From positions 295,983-359,982 of the forward strand of contig NZ_WHOM01000045.1 of the NCBI RefSeq assembly GCF_009739465.1: DNA of 64,000 bases, in the 5' to 3' direction. Shown piece after piece: positions 25,160-35,354 of the stretch; the first letter of the stretch is position 1, and each line of letters opens with the position of its first letter. This stretch comes from Streptomyces apocyni. Its GTDB lineage: Bacteria; Actinomycetota; Actinomycetes; Streptomycetales; Streptomycetaceae. The notes below the pieces were generated by a model. The model had not been told where the DNA came from. It saw only the letters and a list, made by a program, of their open reading frames with translations, and did not search any database. The position numbers and the translations under genes are program-made.

Positions 25160-28100
25160 TCAGATCCTGTCGCGGCGCACCACGAGCCGCTCCGGCGGGA
25201 AGAGTTCGGCGCCGGTCACGGACATGTCGTCGGTGATGGTGACGGTGAGCCCCGCTCTGTCCGCCAGGGCGCTGAGATCGAGTGGCCCGCTGAGTGACGT
25301 CAGTCTGACGTTGGCCAGGTCGGGCAGGTCCCGCAACGGCTCCAGGCCACCAGAGGGTTGGCACTGCACCAGGAGGAGCTCCCGCAGGTGGGTGAGCGAC
25401 GTGAGCAGGCTCAGATCGAGGGGCGCCATGTCAAGGAGCGCGAGGCAGGTGATCCGCTCAGCTTCCTCTCGCATCAGCGCGAGCTGACTCAGCTGTGTCT
25501 GCCCGGTGAGTGTGAGCTGCGTGAGCCGGGGCCACCGTCCCAGTCCGTCCAGGCCCACATGACGGGTCTGGCGCGCCAGCGAGAGGCAGGTCAGCTGCTC
25601 CCCGACAGGCAGTTCGGCGACGCTCTCGACCAGGACGGGGTGGTTCAGATGAAGCGATACGAGTGCGGAGATGTCCCGCAAGGGTTCCAGGCAGACATCG
25701 ACGGATACGTCGGTCAGCGTCAGGTGCTCCAGGGCGGTCCCGGCCAGGGGCGTCAGGTCCCGTAGGGACGGACACCAACTGAGGCCCAGGACGGTGAGTC
25801 CCGGAAAGGAGGTGACGAGGGACAGGTCGGTGAGTGTGTCGTTCTCGTCAATGACCAGCGATTTGGGATGGGCCACCGCGTGCAGCGGGGACAGGTCCGC
25901 GTGGTCACCCGTCACGAACACGTGCCGGGCATGGGGTACGTGACGCAGAGCCTTGAGTTGCTCGGGTGTGGTGACGCGGAGGTAGGCGGTGTTCCACGGG
26001 TTTTCCGCCAGGATCTCCGTGGCGTACGGCTCGGTCTCGAACGCTCCCCAGGCCCGCGAGACGTGCAAGGCGACCTGGTCGCGGGTGTCCTCCCGGAAGC
26101 GTGCCACCACCGCGAAGGCCGCGTCCCCCTTGACCAGCTCCGCGGTCCGCACCACCGCCGCCGCCTCGTACTCACTCAGCTCCTGAGGCTCCGGCAGCCC
26201 CGCGAGCAGCTCAAGCGCCAACTCCCCGGCCTTGGCCAGCTCCTCGGCGTCCGCCTGGCTCCGGGGCGGAAGGAGATCCTTGGCCCGCTCCTCGACCGTC
26301 GCCCGTACCCCGGGGTCCAGCTCTGGTGCGTGTTCCAGACAGGCCGTCGCCAGCAGCACCAGCCGGTGGCTCAGGCGAGGGGCTCGGTCGGCGCGCTGCA
26401 GCAGCTTCTTGAGCAGCCGCGCCCGCTCCTCCACGCGCGCGTGCCCCACGGCCATTTGCACGACGTCATCCCAGGTGTCGTCGTGCGCGTTCTTCACCAG
26501 GGCGCCGAAGTCGCGCTCCTCCACCGCCGCCTTCGCCCCCAGGTAGTCCTGGAACGTACGGTGGACGAACTCCACGGCGCCTGGCACGGGTTCGCGCAGC
26601 AGGCCGCTGCGGATCAGCAGATGCGTGAAGACCTGCTCGGCGGTGCCCTGGACCTGGGGCATGGCGGTGAGCCACCAGGCCACCATCTCCACGGCCTCCG
26701 CGCGGTCGGCCTCCACCTGGCCGTTGCGGATCAGCCAGTAGGCGAGCTTCCGCAGCAGAGTCGTCTGCTCCTCACGGGTGAGGTCGACGCCCTCGACGCA
26801 CGACACCTCGCGCTCCGTGTCACGTCGTACGAGCAGCATGTCCAGCGCCGCGTCGTACAGTTCCTTGCGGGCCCGTGGCAGCTGCATTCGGCGGTCCCGG
26901 TTCAGGGCGCAGAGCAGCGCGCACATCAGCGGGTTGGTGGCGAGGCGTCCCAGGTCCCTGCGGGTGGTGACAGCGCGCCGCAGCGCGGCCTCGCAGGAGT
27001 CGAGGAGGGCACGCTCGCGGTCGTCGTGGCATTCCTGTCGCGCGGCCTCGTGCCAGTGTCCGATGAACGACCGCAGGTCGCCGCGTTCCATCGGCAGCAG
27101 GGAGTGTCCGATGAACCCGTGCGGCGCCAGCCAGTCCTCGGGTATCGCCGACGGCCGGGTCGTCACGACATAACGGGCGTGGGGATAGGCCGTGATGAGG
27201 GACTTGAGCCAGATCTCGGTGCGGCGCCGCAGCCGCAGCGGCACCTCGTCCACACCGTCGACCAGGACCAGTGCCCGGCCGTCGGAGAGGAGGCTCTCCA
27301 CCCAGCCCGTAGGCGCCGCCCCGTGCAGCGGGACACCCGCGGCCCGGAGGAACTCATCCGGCGAGGGAAGTGCGTCGACGGAGGTGAAGGCCCTCAGCCG
27401 CAGCACGAAGGGGACACACCGGTTCCAGTCGCTGAGGTCGGCACCGAAGCCTCGCCGCGCTGCGTTCAGCGCCAGCCACTGGACCAGGGTGCTCTTGCCC
27501 GAGCCGGCGGGGCCGCGCAGCACCAGACGATCGGCGCCGGACAGGGCCTGGTCGACCCTGACCGATGTCTGCCCCGCGCCATGGAGCCCGAACTCTCCCT
27601 GCCGGGTCCGGCCCGCGCTCACGCTGAGGCTGATGTACGCCGCCTCCAACGACCACTCGCGCGCCGACTGCCCCAGCGTCAGCCCGAAGAGCTCGAGCCG
27701 CCCGTGCGTCCGCGCCACGAAGTCCGCGTACCGCTGCTCAAACGCGAGCGCGTCACCGCCGTTGGACGTGGGCCTGGGTCTGGGTAAGCCCTCCTCCAGG
27801 AGCTGTCGGCTGTGCCGGGTCTGCTCCACCGCCGCGCGGGCCAGGAACGAGGGATGCGCCGTCAGTTGCTCCACCGCGTGCTCGCAGCAGAGCAGCAGCA
27901 GTTCCGCGTACAGCGCGCGGCCCCGCTCGCTCAGCCCCGCGTCAGGCGGGGGCAGTTCCTCCCGCAGTCGCCGCGCGTCGAGGCCCGCGGCGAAGACGCG
28001 GTTCAGGTCGAGTGGTTCCACGGCGGCGAGGGCGGTGCGGACGTCCTCGGCCGCCGCCAGTCGTTCGTTGTCTGCCAGCCCTGGGTACGCGTCGGCGAGC

Positions 28101-28282
28101 CGCCGGGCCAGCGCGTCCGCCAGGCGATCCGTCTGGGCGGCCGCCTGACCGCGCGCCCACGGGGTGCGCCGTATCGGGTCCCGCACCAATCCGGCACCTG
28201 ACGGCGACGACAGCAGGGACTTGGCAACTGCCCCAGCCACCGTCGCCGAGATCCTGGCCAGTACGACCTCGGCTCCCTGCAT
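25160..28282 (-). CDS. NACHT ATPase with C-terminal leucine-rich repeats (NLR-like, possible antiphage protein)
   Basis: A 1040-residue STAND NTPase. Residues 1-245 are a helical N-terminal domain of the kind fused to actinobacterial NACHT modules. The NACHT domain follows, with LVLRGPAGSGKSTLVQW (Walker A, 257-265), ALVLVDGVDEVPLR (Walker B/DxxD-E, 337-347) and VVTTRPSAIP (sensor I Arg). A helical winged region extends to about residue 760. The last 230 residues are leucine-rich repeats of irregular length (LTVLGLSWCPSLRDLTPLAGTALEHL and similar). The order effector-NACHT-LRR is that of animal NLRs and of bacterial NACHT proteins with antiphage activity. There is no toxin domain with a known catalytic motif; the N-terminal domain is the candidate effector. 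It stands alone, convergent with the VIT gene. Confidence 0.9.
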   Translation of the reverse strand: MQGAEVVLARISATVAGAVAKSLLSSPSGAGLVRDPIRRTPWARGQAAAQTDRLADALARRLADAYPGLADNERLAAAEDVRTALAAVEPLDLNRVFAAGLDARRLREELPPPDAGLSERGRALYAELLLLCCEHAVEQLTAHPSFLARAAVEQTRHSRQLLEEGLPRPRPTSNGGDALAFEQRYADFVARTHGRLELFGLTLGQSAREWSLEAAYISLSVSAGRTRQGEFGLHGAGQTSVRVDQALSGADRLVLRGPAGSGKSTLVQWLALNAARRGFGADLSDWNRCVPFVLRLRAFTSVDALPSPDEFLRAAGVPLHGAAPTGWVESLLSDGRALVLVDGVDEVPLRLRRRTEIWLKSLITAYPHARYVVTTRPSAIPEDWLAPHGFIGHSLLPMERGDLRSFIGHWHEAARQECHDDRERALLDSCEAALRRAVTTRRDLGRLATNPLMCALLCALNRDRRMQLPRARKELYDAALDMLLVRRDTEREVSCVEGVDLTREEQTTLLRKLAYWLIRNGQVEADRAEAVEMVAWWLTAMPQVQGTAEQVFTHLLIRSGLLREPVPGAVEFVHRTFQDYLGAKAAVEERDFGALVKNAHDDTWDDVVQMAVGHARVEERARLLKKLLQRADRAPRLSHRLVLLATACLEHAPELDPGVRATVEERAKDLLPPRSQADAEELAKAGELALELLAGLPEPQELSEYEAAAVVRTAELVKGDAAFAVVARFREDTRDQVALHVSRAWGAFETEPYATEILAENPWNTAYLRVTTPEQLKALRHVPHARHVFVTGDHADLSPLHAVAHPKSLVIDENDTLTDLSLVTSFPGLTVLGLSWCPSLRDLTPLAGTALEHLTLTDVSVDVCLEPLRDISALVSLHLNHPVLVESVAELPVGEQLTCLSLARQTRHVGLDGLGRWPRLTQLTLTGQTQLSQLALMREEAERITCLALLDMAPLDLSLLTSLTHLRELLLVQCQPSGGLEPLRDLPDLANVRLTSLSGPLDLSALADRAGLTVTITDDMSVTGAELFPPERLVVRRDRI

Positions 28283-28469
28283 TCCCCCGCCCCCTCAGCG
28301 CTCCGGTCGCCTTGCCCCGCCCCGTGTATCGCCGCCGCCCGGACCCGCATCGTAGGGCGAGGGGCGGTGCCGATTGGTGGAGATCGCCAAGATCTCGGGG
28401 TGTACCGGCGGTAATACTTGTCGGTAACAACCTCTAGCGGCGGCCGACCAGGGCGCTTACGGTGCACCC

Positions 28470-29392
<923 letters not shown>

Positions 29393-29396
<4 letters not shown>

Positions 29397-30091
29397 GCCG
29401 GGACCGCCTCGGCCACCTGCTGCTCGCCGCCTTCGCGCTGGCCGTGGCCGGAGACCTCGGGTCGCTGCTGGCTGGCGTCGACGTCGGCCACAGCGTCTGC
29501 AAGCCGTTGCTGATGCCGCTGCTCGCCGGGTACACGGCCCTACGTGGCGGCCCGCGGCTGCTGGTCGTCGCGCTGCTGTTCGGCTGGGGCGGGGACGTGC
29601 TGCTCCTGTTCGACGCCGAAGTGGCCTTCCTCGCCGGGATGGCCTCGTTCGCCGTGGGACACGTCTGCTATCTGGTGCTGTTCGCCCGGTATGGCACGAC
29701 GCGCGGGCGTAGCGGCCTGCTGGGCGCGGGATACGGCGTGGCCCTGGTCGGCACCGTAGCGCTGCTCTGGTCCGACCTGCCGTCCGAGCTGCGGGTCCCG
29801 GTCGCTGGGTACAGCCTGCTGCTGACCGCGATGGCCTTCCGTGCGACCCGGAGCGGTCTCGCCGCGGGGCTGGGCGGAGCGCTCTTCCTGCTCTCGGACA
29901 CCCTGATCGCCACCGGCGTCGCGGAGTGGCCGCAGCTGCCGAGGCCCGACTTCTGGATCATGCTCACCTATCTGGCGGCACAGTGGCTGCTGGCCCAGGG
30001 CGTCTCGGCGGCGGCGCGCCGTCCGGCCGTACCCGGTCCCGGTCAACAGACGGCGGGCGCTACCACCAGATCGGCGTCGGCACCGCGGTGA
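29393..30091 (+). CDS. YhhN/TMEM86 family membrane protein (lysoplasmalogenase-like)
   Basis: A 232-residue polytopic protein with about seven or eight helices. It shows the family phrases VCKPLLMPLLAGY, LLFGWGGDVLLLF (the conserved acidic residue within the membrane), GHVCYLVLF and GALFLLSDTLIA (second conserved Asp). YhhN/TMEM86 proteins hydrolyse the vinyl-ether bond of lysoplasmalogens. Translation is coupled to the AGMO-like gene by ATGA, which places two potential ether-lipid enzymes in one unit. Its last 32 bp overlap the convergent CopD-like gene. The C-terminus is a short disordered tail. Confidence 0.88.
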
Positions 30092-31139
30092 GCAGCGCCG
30101 ATACCACGACGGCAACCCCCAAGGTGACCACTTCGGCACGGGCGGGCACGACGGCCGAGTACGGGTCGGGGGAGTGCCGCAGCCGACGGCGAGCCAGCAC
30201 CGCCAGGACCGCGATCACGGCGACCAGCAGGAGCTTGGCCACCATGGTGCGCCCATACGCCGTGTCGAACACGGAGTCCAGCGGCAGCCTGCGCAACGTC
30301 GAGCAGATGCCCGTCACCGTGATCGCGGCGAACAGAACGGCCGCCACGCGCGCGTAACGGCCCAACAGGGCGACGGCCGCCTCCGGCTGGGAGCCCTGGC
30401 GCCACACTCGCATCGTCCGCAGTACGTGCAGCAGGCCGCCCGCCCACAGTGCCGCGCAGGTCAGATGAACCAGCGTCAGCGCGCTGCCCACCATGGGTGT
30501 GCTCTCCGGCCAGGGGTGCGCGCGCAGCGCCTCCGCCACGATCAGCGCGCCGAGCGGGAGTACGGCGATGCCCGGGCGGCGCGACTGGGCACAGAGCGCG
30601 GCCGCGACAAAGCCGTTGACCTCGATCAGGGCCAGCAGTCCGTCCCGGGACTGGTACAGCCGGTCCATGCTGAGGTCGGCCGGGCTCTGCGGCACCAGGT
30701 TGCCGTTGGCGACGATGACGGCCAGGCCGGCCGCGGCGAGCGCCCCCACCGACGCGGCCGCCACGCCCCAACTCCGCGGCCTGGCGGGCGGCGCGTCCGG
30801 GACCCGCCGGGCGAGCCAGGCGGTGCCCACCTCGCCGACCTGCACGCACAGCGCCGCGTACAGCAGCGTACGGAGCAGGGTGATGAGGCCGGTGCCAGGC
30901 GCCTCCCGCTCGCCGGTGCCGTCCAGGACCGCGGACGGGCCGAACAGGGGCACCAGTACCGCCGCCAGGAGGAGCACCAGTACGGCCGCGGCCCGCCCGT
31001 ACGCGGCCCGCCGCGACGAGGAGGGTCCTTCGGGGCGGTGCGGGCGTGTAGGCGGCGACGCGGATGCCGCGGATTCCGCGGGTGTCACGGATGCCGCGGG
31101 TGTCACGGACGCCGCGGCTGAGGGCCGGGACATGCTCAT
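30060..31139 (-). CDS. CopD-domain membrane protein
   Basis: A 359-residue protein with about eight helices and a CopD/DUF-type core: LTLVHLTCAALWAGGLLHVLRTM, RVAAVLFAAITVTGICSTLRRL and GRTMVAKLLLVAVIAVLA are the usual signature segments. CopD proteins are linked to copper handling, but no CopC or CtaG partner lies here. The N-terminal 50 residues are Ser/Ala/Pro-rich and contain an in-frame 18-bp tandem repeat (ASVTPA). The first ATG is at 31139, with another two codons later; neither has a strong ribosome site. The 3' end overlaps the YhhN gene by 32 bp, tail to tail. Confidence 0.85.
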   Translation of the reverse strand: MSMSRPSAAASVTPAASVTPAESAASASPPTRPHRPEGPSSSRRAAYGRAAAVLVLLLAAVLVPLFGPSAVLDGTGEREAPGTGLITLLRTLLYAALCVQVGEVGTAWLARRVPDAPPARPRSWGVAAASVGALAAAGLAVIVANGNLVPQSPADLSMDRLYQSRDGLLALIEVNGFVAAALCAQSRRPGIAVLPLGALIVAEALRAHPWPESTPMVGSALTLVHLTCAALWAGGLLHVLRTMRVWRQGSQPEAAVALLGRYARVAAVLFAAITVTGICSTLRRLPLDSVFDTAYGRTMVAKLLLVAVIAVLAVLARRRLRHSPDPYSAVVPARAEVVTLGVAVVVSALLTAVPTPIWW

Positions 31140-31197
31140 TGAACGATCTTGACCGGACTGGTTTGGTCCAGCAAGCCTTGCTCGTCCGTCTGGTACG

Positions 31198-31212
31198 AAA
31201 ATGCAACATTTT
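31198..31212. promoter_or_regulatory. AT-rich palindrome upstream of the CopD-like gene
   Basis: AAAATG-CAA-CATTTT is a perfect 15-bp inverted repeat 58 bp before the CopD-like start. It is strikingly A/T-rich for this genome. A second small palindrome (GCAAG-C-CTTGC) lies at 31171-31181. Both are plausible operator sites. Confidence 0.5.
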
Positions 31213-31244
31213 GCCTACGTCATACCTCAAGGGGTGACATGCGA

Positions 31245-31272
31245 CACGGGCCGCCCCGAGGGACGGCCCGTG
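31245..31272 (-). terminator. Hairpin terminator after the subtilase gene
   Basis: Arms CACGGGCCG (31245-31253) and CGGCCCGTG (31264-31272) flank a 10-nt loop, 43 bp after the subtilase stop on the minus strand. There is no U-tract on either side. Confidence 0.65.
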
Positions 31273-31292
31273 CCAGGAACTGAGGTGACGCG

Positions 31293-31330
31293 GTGTTACC
31301 AGCGAACCGCTGTGTTACCAGCGAACCGCC
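31293..31330. repeat. 19-bp tandem duplication covering the subtilase stop codon
   Basis: Two copies of a 19-bp unit (GTGTTACCAGCGAACCGCY) lie at 31293-31311 and 31312-31330 and differ only at the last base. The second copy contains the subtilase stop codon and its last codons (VRW); the first copy repeats both just downstream. Confidence 0.9.
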
Positions 31331-32859
31331 TTCAGCGCGTCCACGACACCGTGGCCGAAGAAGCCGTTGTAGTACTTGCCACCCTCGCAGGTGGCGTTGA
31401 TCTCGCCGTCACCGTCGGGGTCGTACTCCGTCGGGCACGCCATGGGCTTGGCCTGGAACTTGAGCATCCACTTGAGCTGCTTGGCGGAGGCCCACGGGTG
31501 CTCCGACTTCAGGAGCGCCAGGACACCGGCCGCGTGCGGGCTGGCCATCGAGGTGCCCTGCTTGTAGCCGTACTCACCGTTCAGCACGGTGGACAGGATG
31601 CCACCGCGCCGGTCCGGGGCCTCGTTGTCCGGAACGCCCGGGATCTGGTAGCGCATGTCGCCACCGGGGGCGGCGACATCGACCTCACCGAGACCGTACG
31701 TCGAGTAGTACGACTTCGCGTCCTCGACGCCCGTGGCGGACACCGACATCACGGCCGGCAGCTGGGTCGGCACGTCCGGGCACTCGGACGGGTCGATGAC
31801 CCGGTCGACCGGGGTGCTGTCGTTCGGGCTGCTGGAGTCCGGCAGTTCGTCGGCCGCGAGGTCGACGTTCGAGTTACCGGCCGACCCGATGTTGACTGTG
31901 CCCTTGCGCTCGGCGAAGTGGGTCGCGCGGGTGAGCGCGTCGACGATCGCCTTCTGGTCCGGGTGCGTGACGCAGTTGAACAGCCACGGGTCAACGTAGT
32001 AGCTGTTGTTGGTGACGTCGATGCCCTTGTCGGCAGCGAACATGAAGGCGCAGACCACTGCCTCGGCGTAGAAGAAGCTGTCCTTCGGCGTGCTCACCTT
32101 GATGCCGGAGACCTTGACTCCGGGCGCGACACCGGCGACACCGATGCCGTTGCGGGGCGCGGCGATCGTACCGGCGACGTGCGTGCCGTGGTCGCTGCCG
32201 TCCGCGTACGGACGCCAGGCGCCCGGGGAGGTGTCCGGGACACCGGAGACGCAGTTCGCCGACTTGTCGGCGGCGAAGTTCGGCGCGAGGTCCGGGTGGG
32301 TGTCGTCCACGCCGGTGTCGATGACGCCGACGGTCACCCTGCTGCTACCAGGGTTGATCTTGTGGGCCTTGTCGGCCTTGATGGACTTCAGGCCCCACAG
32401 GTCGGGCTCCAGGGGCTCCTCGCCGTCCTTGGCCTCGGCGCTGATCTTGGCGGCCTCGGCCGCGGTCAGCGTCTTCGTCTCGCCCACGTCGGTGGTGGCG
32501 AGCGGAGTCAGCGGGGCGGTGCGGGTGGCACCGGCCGACTGGACACCGGGGACCGAGCGCAGTTCCGCGCCGAAGTCCGGGTTGGTCGAGTGAGCGACCG
32601 TCACACCGATCTTCTTGTGGGTGGTGACGACCGTGCCGTCGGCGTCGGCTATCGCCTTACGGACCCGCTTCAGGGTGCCGTAGTTGGCCTTGGAGTTGAC
32701 CACGTACGACAGCAGTGGGCCGTCCGCCTTCTCGGCGGTGGGCGCCGTCTGCGGTGCGGCACTCGCGCCGGCAGCCGGGAGGAAGCCGAGCGACGCCGTC
32801 AGCGCCAGCCCGAGCGGCACCGCGATCAGGCGCCGCCGTCTGGAACGCAGATGAGCCAT
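31315..32859 (-). CDS. Secreted S8 (subtilisin-like) serine peptidase
   Basis: A 514-residue precursor with a Sec signal peptide (MAHLRSRRRRLIAVPLGLALTASLGFLPAAGASA) and an inhibitor-like prodomain to about residue 150. The peptidase domain follows, with the catalytic triad TVGVIDTGVDDTH (Asp), GSDHGTHVAGTIA (His) and GTSMASPHAAGVL (Ser); NIGSAGNSN carries the oxyanion Asn. There is no C-terminal P-domain or anchor, so the mature enzyme should be free. GGAG precedes the ATG at 32859. The stop codon lies inside a 19-bp tandem duplication and a hairpin follows. Confidence 0.95.
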   Translation of the reverse strand: MAHLRSRRRRLIAVPLGLALTASLGFLPAAGASAAPQTAPTAEKADGPLLSYVVNSKANYGTLKRVRKAIADADGTVVTTHKKIGVTVAHSTNPDFGAELRSVPGVQSAGATRTAPLTPLATTDVGETKTLTAAEAAKISAEAKDGEEPLEPDLWGLKSIKADKAHKINPGSSRVTVGVIDTGVDDTHPDLAPNFAADKSANCVSGVPDTSPGAWRPYADGSDHGTHVAGTIAAPRNGIGVAGVAPGVKVSGIKVSTPKDSFFYAEAVVCAFMFAADKGIDVTNNSYYVDPWLFNCVTHPDQKAIVDALTRATHFAERKGTVNIGSAGNSNVDLAADELPDSSSPNDSTPVDRVIDPSECPDVPTQLPAVMSVSATGVEDAKSYYSTYGLGEVDVAAPGGDMRYQIPGVPDNEAPDRRGGILSTVLNGEYGYKQGTSMASPHAAGVLALLKSEHPWASAKQLKWMLKFQAKPMACPTEYDPDGDGEINATCEGGKYYNGFFGHGVVDALKAVRW

Positions 32860-32957
32860 GGGGTCTCCACATCATCCGTAGACCAAGAAGCCCGAACGCA
32901 CGCCGCGCCCGGACAGGTACATGATCAGTAGTCCCGGCGAAACTACCGTCGATCAGC

Positions 32958-32973
32958 CTCGTTGGGCAACGAG
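32958..32973. promoter_or_regulatory. 16-bp palindrome between the subtilase and DUF485/actP genes
   Basis: CTCGTTG-GG-CAACGAG is a perfect inverted repeat in the 326-bp divergent gap. It lies 98 bp before the subtilase start and about 210 bp before the DUF485 start. It could be an operator or a hairpin. Nothing else in this gap stands out apart from AT-rich patches suited to promoters. Confidence 0.45.
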
Positions 32974-33185
32974 TTCCCAGATATCGAGTTCCTCAATAAG
33001 GCGAAGATTGCGCTCCGTTGAACCAGACCGCGCGCGTCGCCGTGCGGAGGGCAAGGGGACCGACCAGCATCGGCCACCTGCCGGATCACGCGCGGTGGAT
33101 CAGTCTCACCGGAAGACCGTGTGATCCCCCGAAACCGCGAGGCCCCATGCCCCACACCACCGCACCCGCGTCGCAAGGAGATTCC

Positions 33186-33578
33186 GTGGCCACCGAAGCA
33201 CCACCACCGTCGGAGGGAGACTCCGCCGTGGACACCACCGTGCCCACCACCGCGGACCCCGCCGTGCCCACCACCGAGGCGTACCGGGAGGTGCAGGCGA
33301 GTGCGGAGTTCGGCGAGCTGCGCCGGGCGTACCGCTCCTTCGCCTTCCCGCTGACCGTCGCCTTCATCGCCTGGTACCTGATGTACGTGCTGCTCTCGAT
33401 CTACGCGGGCGGCTTCATGGGCGCCAAGCTCGTCGGCAACATCAACGTCGCCCTCGTGCTCGGAATCGCCCAGTTCGTCACCACGTTCCTCATCGCCTGG
33501 TACTACTCGCGGCACGCCGCCGCCGTCCTCGACCCGAAGGGTGAGGCGATCAAGTCCCGTATGGAGGCCGACGCATGA
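33186..33578 (+). CDS. DUF485 family membrane protein, partner of the acetate symporter
   Basis: A 130-residue protein. The first 45 residues are Thr/Pro/Ala-rich and disordered; the DUF485 core follows. FAFPLTVAFIAWYLMYVLLSIYAGGFM is helix 1 and GNINVALVLGIAQFVTTFLIAWYYSRHA is helix 2, with the conserved LR.xRSFAFP entry. DUF485 (YjcH-like) genes typically precede actP. AAGGAG five bases before the GTG at 33186 decides the start; an ATG at 33147 lacks a ribosome site. The stop overlaps the actP ATG (ATGA), so the two are translated together. Confidence 0.92.
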   Translation: MATEAPPPSEGDSAVDTTVPTTADPAVPTTEAYREVQASAEFGELRRAYRSFAFPLTVAFIAWYLMYVLLSIYAGGFMGAKLVGNINVALVLGIAQFVTTFLIAWYYSRHAAAVLDPKGEAIKSRMEADA

Positions 33579-35194
33579 GCCAGCACGTCCTGCTCGCCGC
33601 CTCGGAGGCGAGCGAGCACCGGCCGCTGATCATCGCCCTGTTCACGGCTTTCGTCCTGGCGACCCTCGGCATCACCGTATGGGCCGGGCGGCAGACCAAG
33701 AGCGCCGCCGACTTCTACGCGGGCGGCCGACAGTTCACCGGCTTCCAGAACGGCCTCGCCATCTCCGGCGACTACATGTCGGCCGCGTCCTTCCTCGGCA
33801 TCGCGGGCGCCATCGCGCTGTTCGGGTACGACGGCTTCCTGTACTCGATCGGCTTCCTGGTCGCCTGGCTGGTGGCGCTGCTCCTGGTGGCCGAACCGCT
33901 GCGCAACTCCGGACGCTTCACCATGGGCGACGTACTCGCCTACCGGATGCGACAGCGGCCGGTGCGTACCGCCGCCGGCGCCTCCACCATCGTGGTGTCC
34001 ATCTTCTATCTGCTCGCGCAGATGGCGGGCGCGGGCGTACTGGTCTCGCTGCTGCTCGGCATCACCAGCGACGCGGGCAAGGTCGGCGTGGTCGCCCTGG
34101 TCGGCGTGCTGATGATCGTGTACGTCACTATCGGCGGCATGAAGGGCACCACCTGGGTGCAGATGGTCAAGGCCGTGCTGCTCATCAGCGGCACCCTGCT
34201 GATCACCTTCCTGGTCCTGCTGAAGTTCGACTTCAACGTCTCCGACCTGCTCGGCAAGGCGGCGGAGAACAGCGGTCACGGCGCGGCCTTCCTGGAGCCC
34301 GGACTCAAGTACGGACTCACCCCGACCACCCAGCTGGACTTCATCTCACTGGGCGTCGCGCTCGTCCTGGGCACGGCGGGGCTGCCGCACATCCTGATCC
34401 GGTTCTACACCGTGCCGACCGCCAAGGCCGCCCGGAAGTCGGTCAACTGGGCCATCGGGATCATCGGCGGCTTCTACCTGATGACCATCGCCCTGGGCTT
34501 CGGAGCCGCGGCCATCGTCGGCCCGGAGACGATCACGGAATCCAACAAGGCGGGCAACACCGCGGCCCCGCTCCTCGCCCTGCACATCGGCGGAGTCGAC
34601 TCGGCGGGTGGCGCGATCCTGCTGGCGGTGATCTCCGCGGTCGCCTTCGCCACCATCCTGGCGGTCGTCGCCGGACTGACCCTGGCCTCCTCGTCGTCCT
34701 TCGCGCACGACATCTACGCCAACGTCATCCGCAGAGGACAGGCCACCGAGAAGGAGGAGGTCCGCGCGGCGCGCTGGGCGACCGTCCTCATCGGCATCGT
34801 GTCCATCGCACTCGGCGCGATGGCCCGCGACCTGAACGTCGCCGGTCTGGTGGCCCTCGCCTTCGCGGTCGCGGCCTCCGCCAACCTGCCGACGATCCTC
34901 TACAGCCTGTTCTGGAAGCGCTTCACCACCCAGGGCGCGCTCTGGTCGATCTACGGCGGCCTGAGCTCGTCGGTGCTGCTGGTCCTCTTCTCGCCGGTGG
35001 TGTCCGGGAAGCCGAGCTCGATGTTCCCGGACGTCGACTTCCACTGGTTCCCGCTGGAGAACCCCGGACTCATCTCCATCCCGCTGGGCTTCCTGCTCGG
35101 CTGGCTGGGAACGGTCCTGTCCAAGGAGGAGCCGGACACCGGCAAGTACGCCGAACTGGAGGTCCGCTCCCTCACCGGAACCGGAGCACACTGA
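33575..35194 (+). CDS. actP: Cation/acetate symporter ActP (SSS family)
   Basis: A 539-residue sodium:solute symporter with about 13 helices. It takes up acetate and other short carboxylates. Family phrases are WAGRQTKSAADFYAGGRQFTGFQNGLAISGDYMSAASFLG near the N-terminus, GTAGLPHILIRFYTVPTAKAARKS in the middle and SSSFAHDIYANVI after it. Together these mark the ActP rather than the proline branch. A strong, near-perfect hairpin follows at 35232, so the DUF485-actP operon ends here. Confidence 0.94.
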   Translation: MSQHVLLAASEASEHRPLIIALFTAFVLATLGITVWAGRQTKSAADFYAGGRQFTGFQNGLAISGDYMSAASFLGIAGAIALFGYDGFLYSIGFLVAWLVALLLVAEPLRNSGRFTMGDVLAYRMRQRPVRTAAGASTIVVSIFYLLAQMAGAGVLVSLLLGITSDAGKVGVVALVGVLMIVYVTIGGMKGTTWVQMVKAVLLISGTLLITFLVLLKFDFNVSDLLGKAAENSGHGAAFLEPGLKYGLTPTTQLDFISLGVALVLGTAGLPHILIRFYTVPTAKAARKSVNWAIGIIGGFYLMTIALGFGAAAIVGPETITESNKAGNTAAPLLALHIGGVDSAGGAILLAVISAVAFATILAVVAGLTLASSSSFAHDIYANVIRRGQATEKEEVRAARWATVLIGIVSIALGAMARDLNVAGLVALAFAVAASANLPTILYSLFWKRFTTQGALWSIYGGLSSSVLLVLFSPVVSGKPSSMFPDVDFHWFPLENPGLISIPLGFLLGWLGTVLSKEEPDTGKYAELEVRSLTGTGAH

Positions 35195-35231
35195 TCCACG
35201 AACGCTGGAGCATCCGACTCCGCGCAGGTCA

Positions 35232-35263
35232 CGGCCGTGTCGTAGGTCCCTACGACACGGCCG
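35232..35263. terminator. Strong inverted repeat after actP
   Basis: Perfect 15-nt arms (35232-35246 and 35249-35263, CGGCCGTGTCGTAGG and its complement) leave a 2-nt centre, so a real loop of about 6 nt forms. It lies 38 bp after the actP stop and can serve as a terminator on either strand. Confidence 0.75.
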
Positions 35264-35322
35264 CGCCGCTCCTCGTGGGATCGGGCCCCCTCCGCTGTCA
35301 GCGGCGTCACGTAGTCTCGTTC

Positions 35323-35354
35323 TGTACTGATCTCACGCTGTACTGATCTCAAGG
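35323..35354. repeat. 16-bp tandem duplication in the moaA promoter region
   Basis: TGTACTGATCTCA occurs at 35323-35335 and again at 35339-35351, a 16-bp period, with TGTACGG starting a third partial copy. The repeat is 50-80 bp before the moaA start and may duplicate a promoter or operator element. Confidence 0.8.

Noticed and set aside
31201..32931. 576-codon plus-strand frame opposite the subtilase
   Set aside because: The subtilase has a complete catalytic triad and signal peptide; the opposite frame has no motif or ribosome site.
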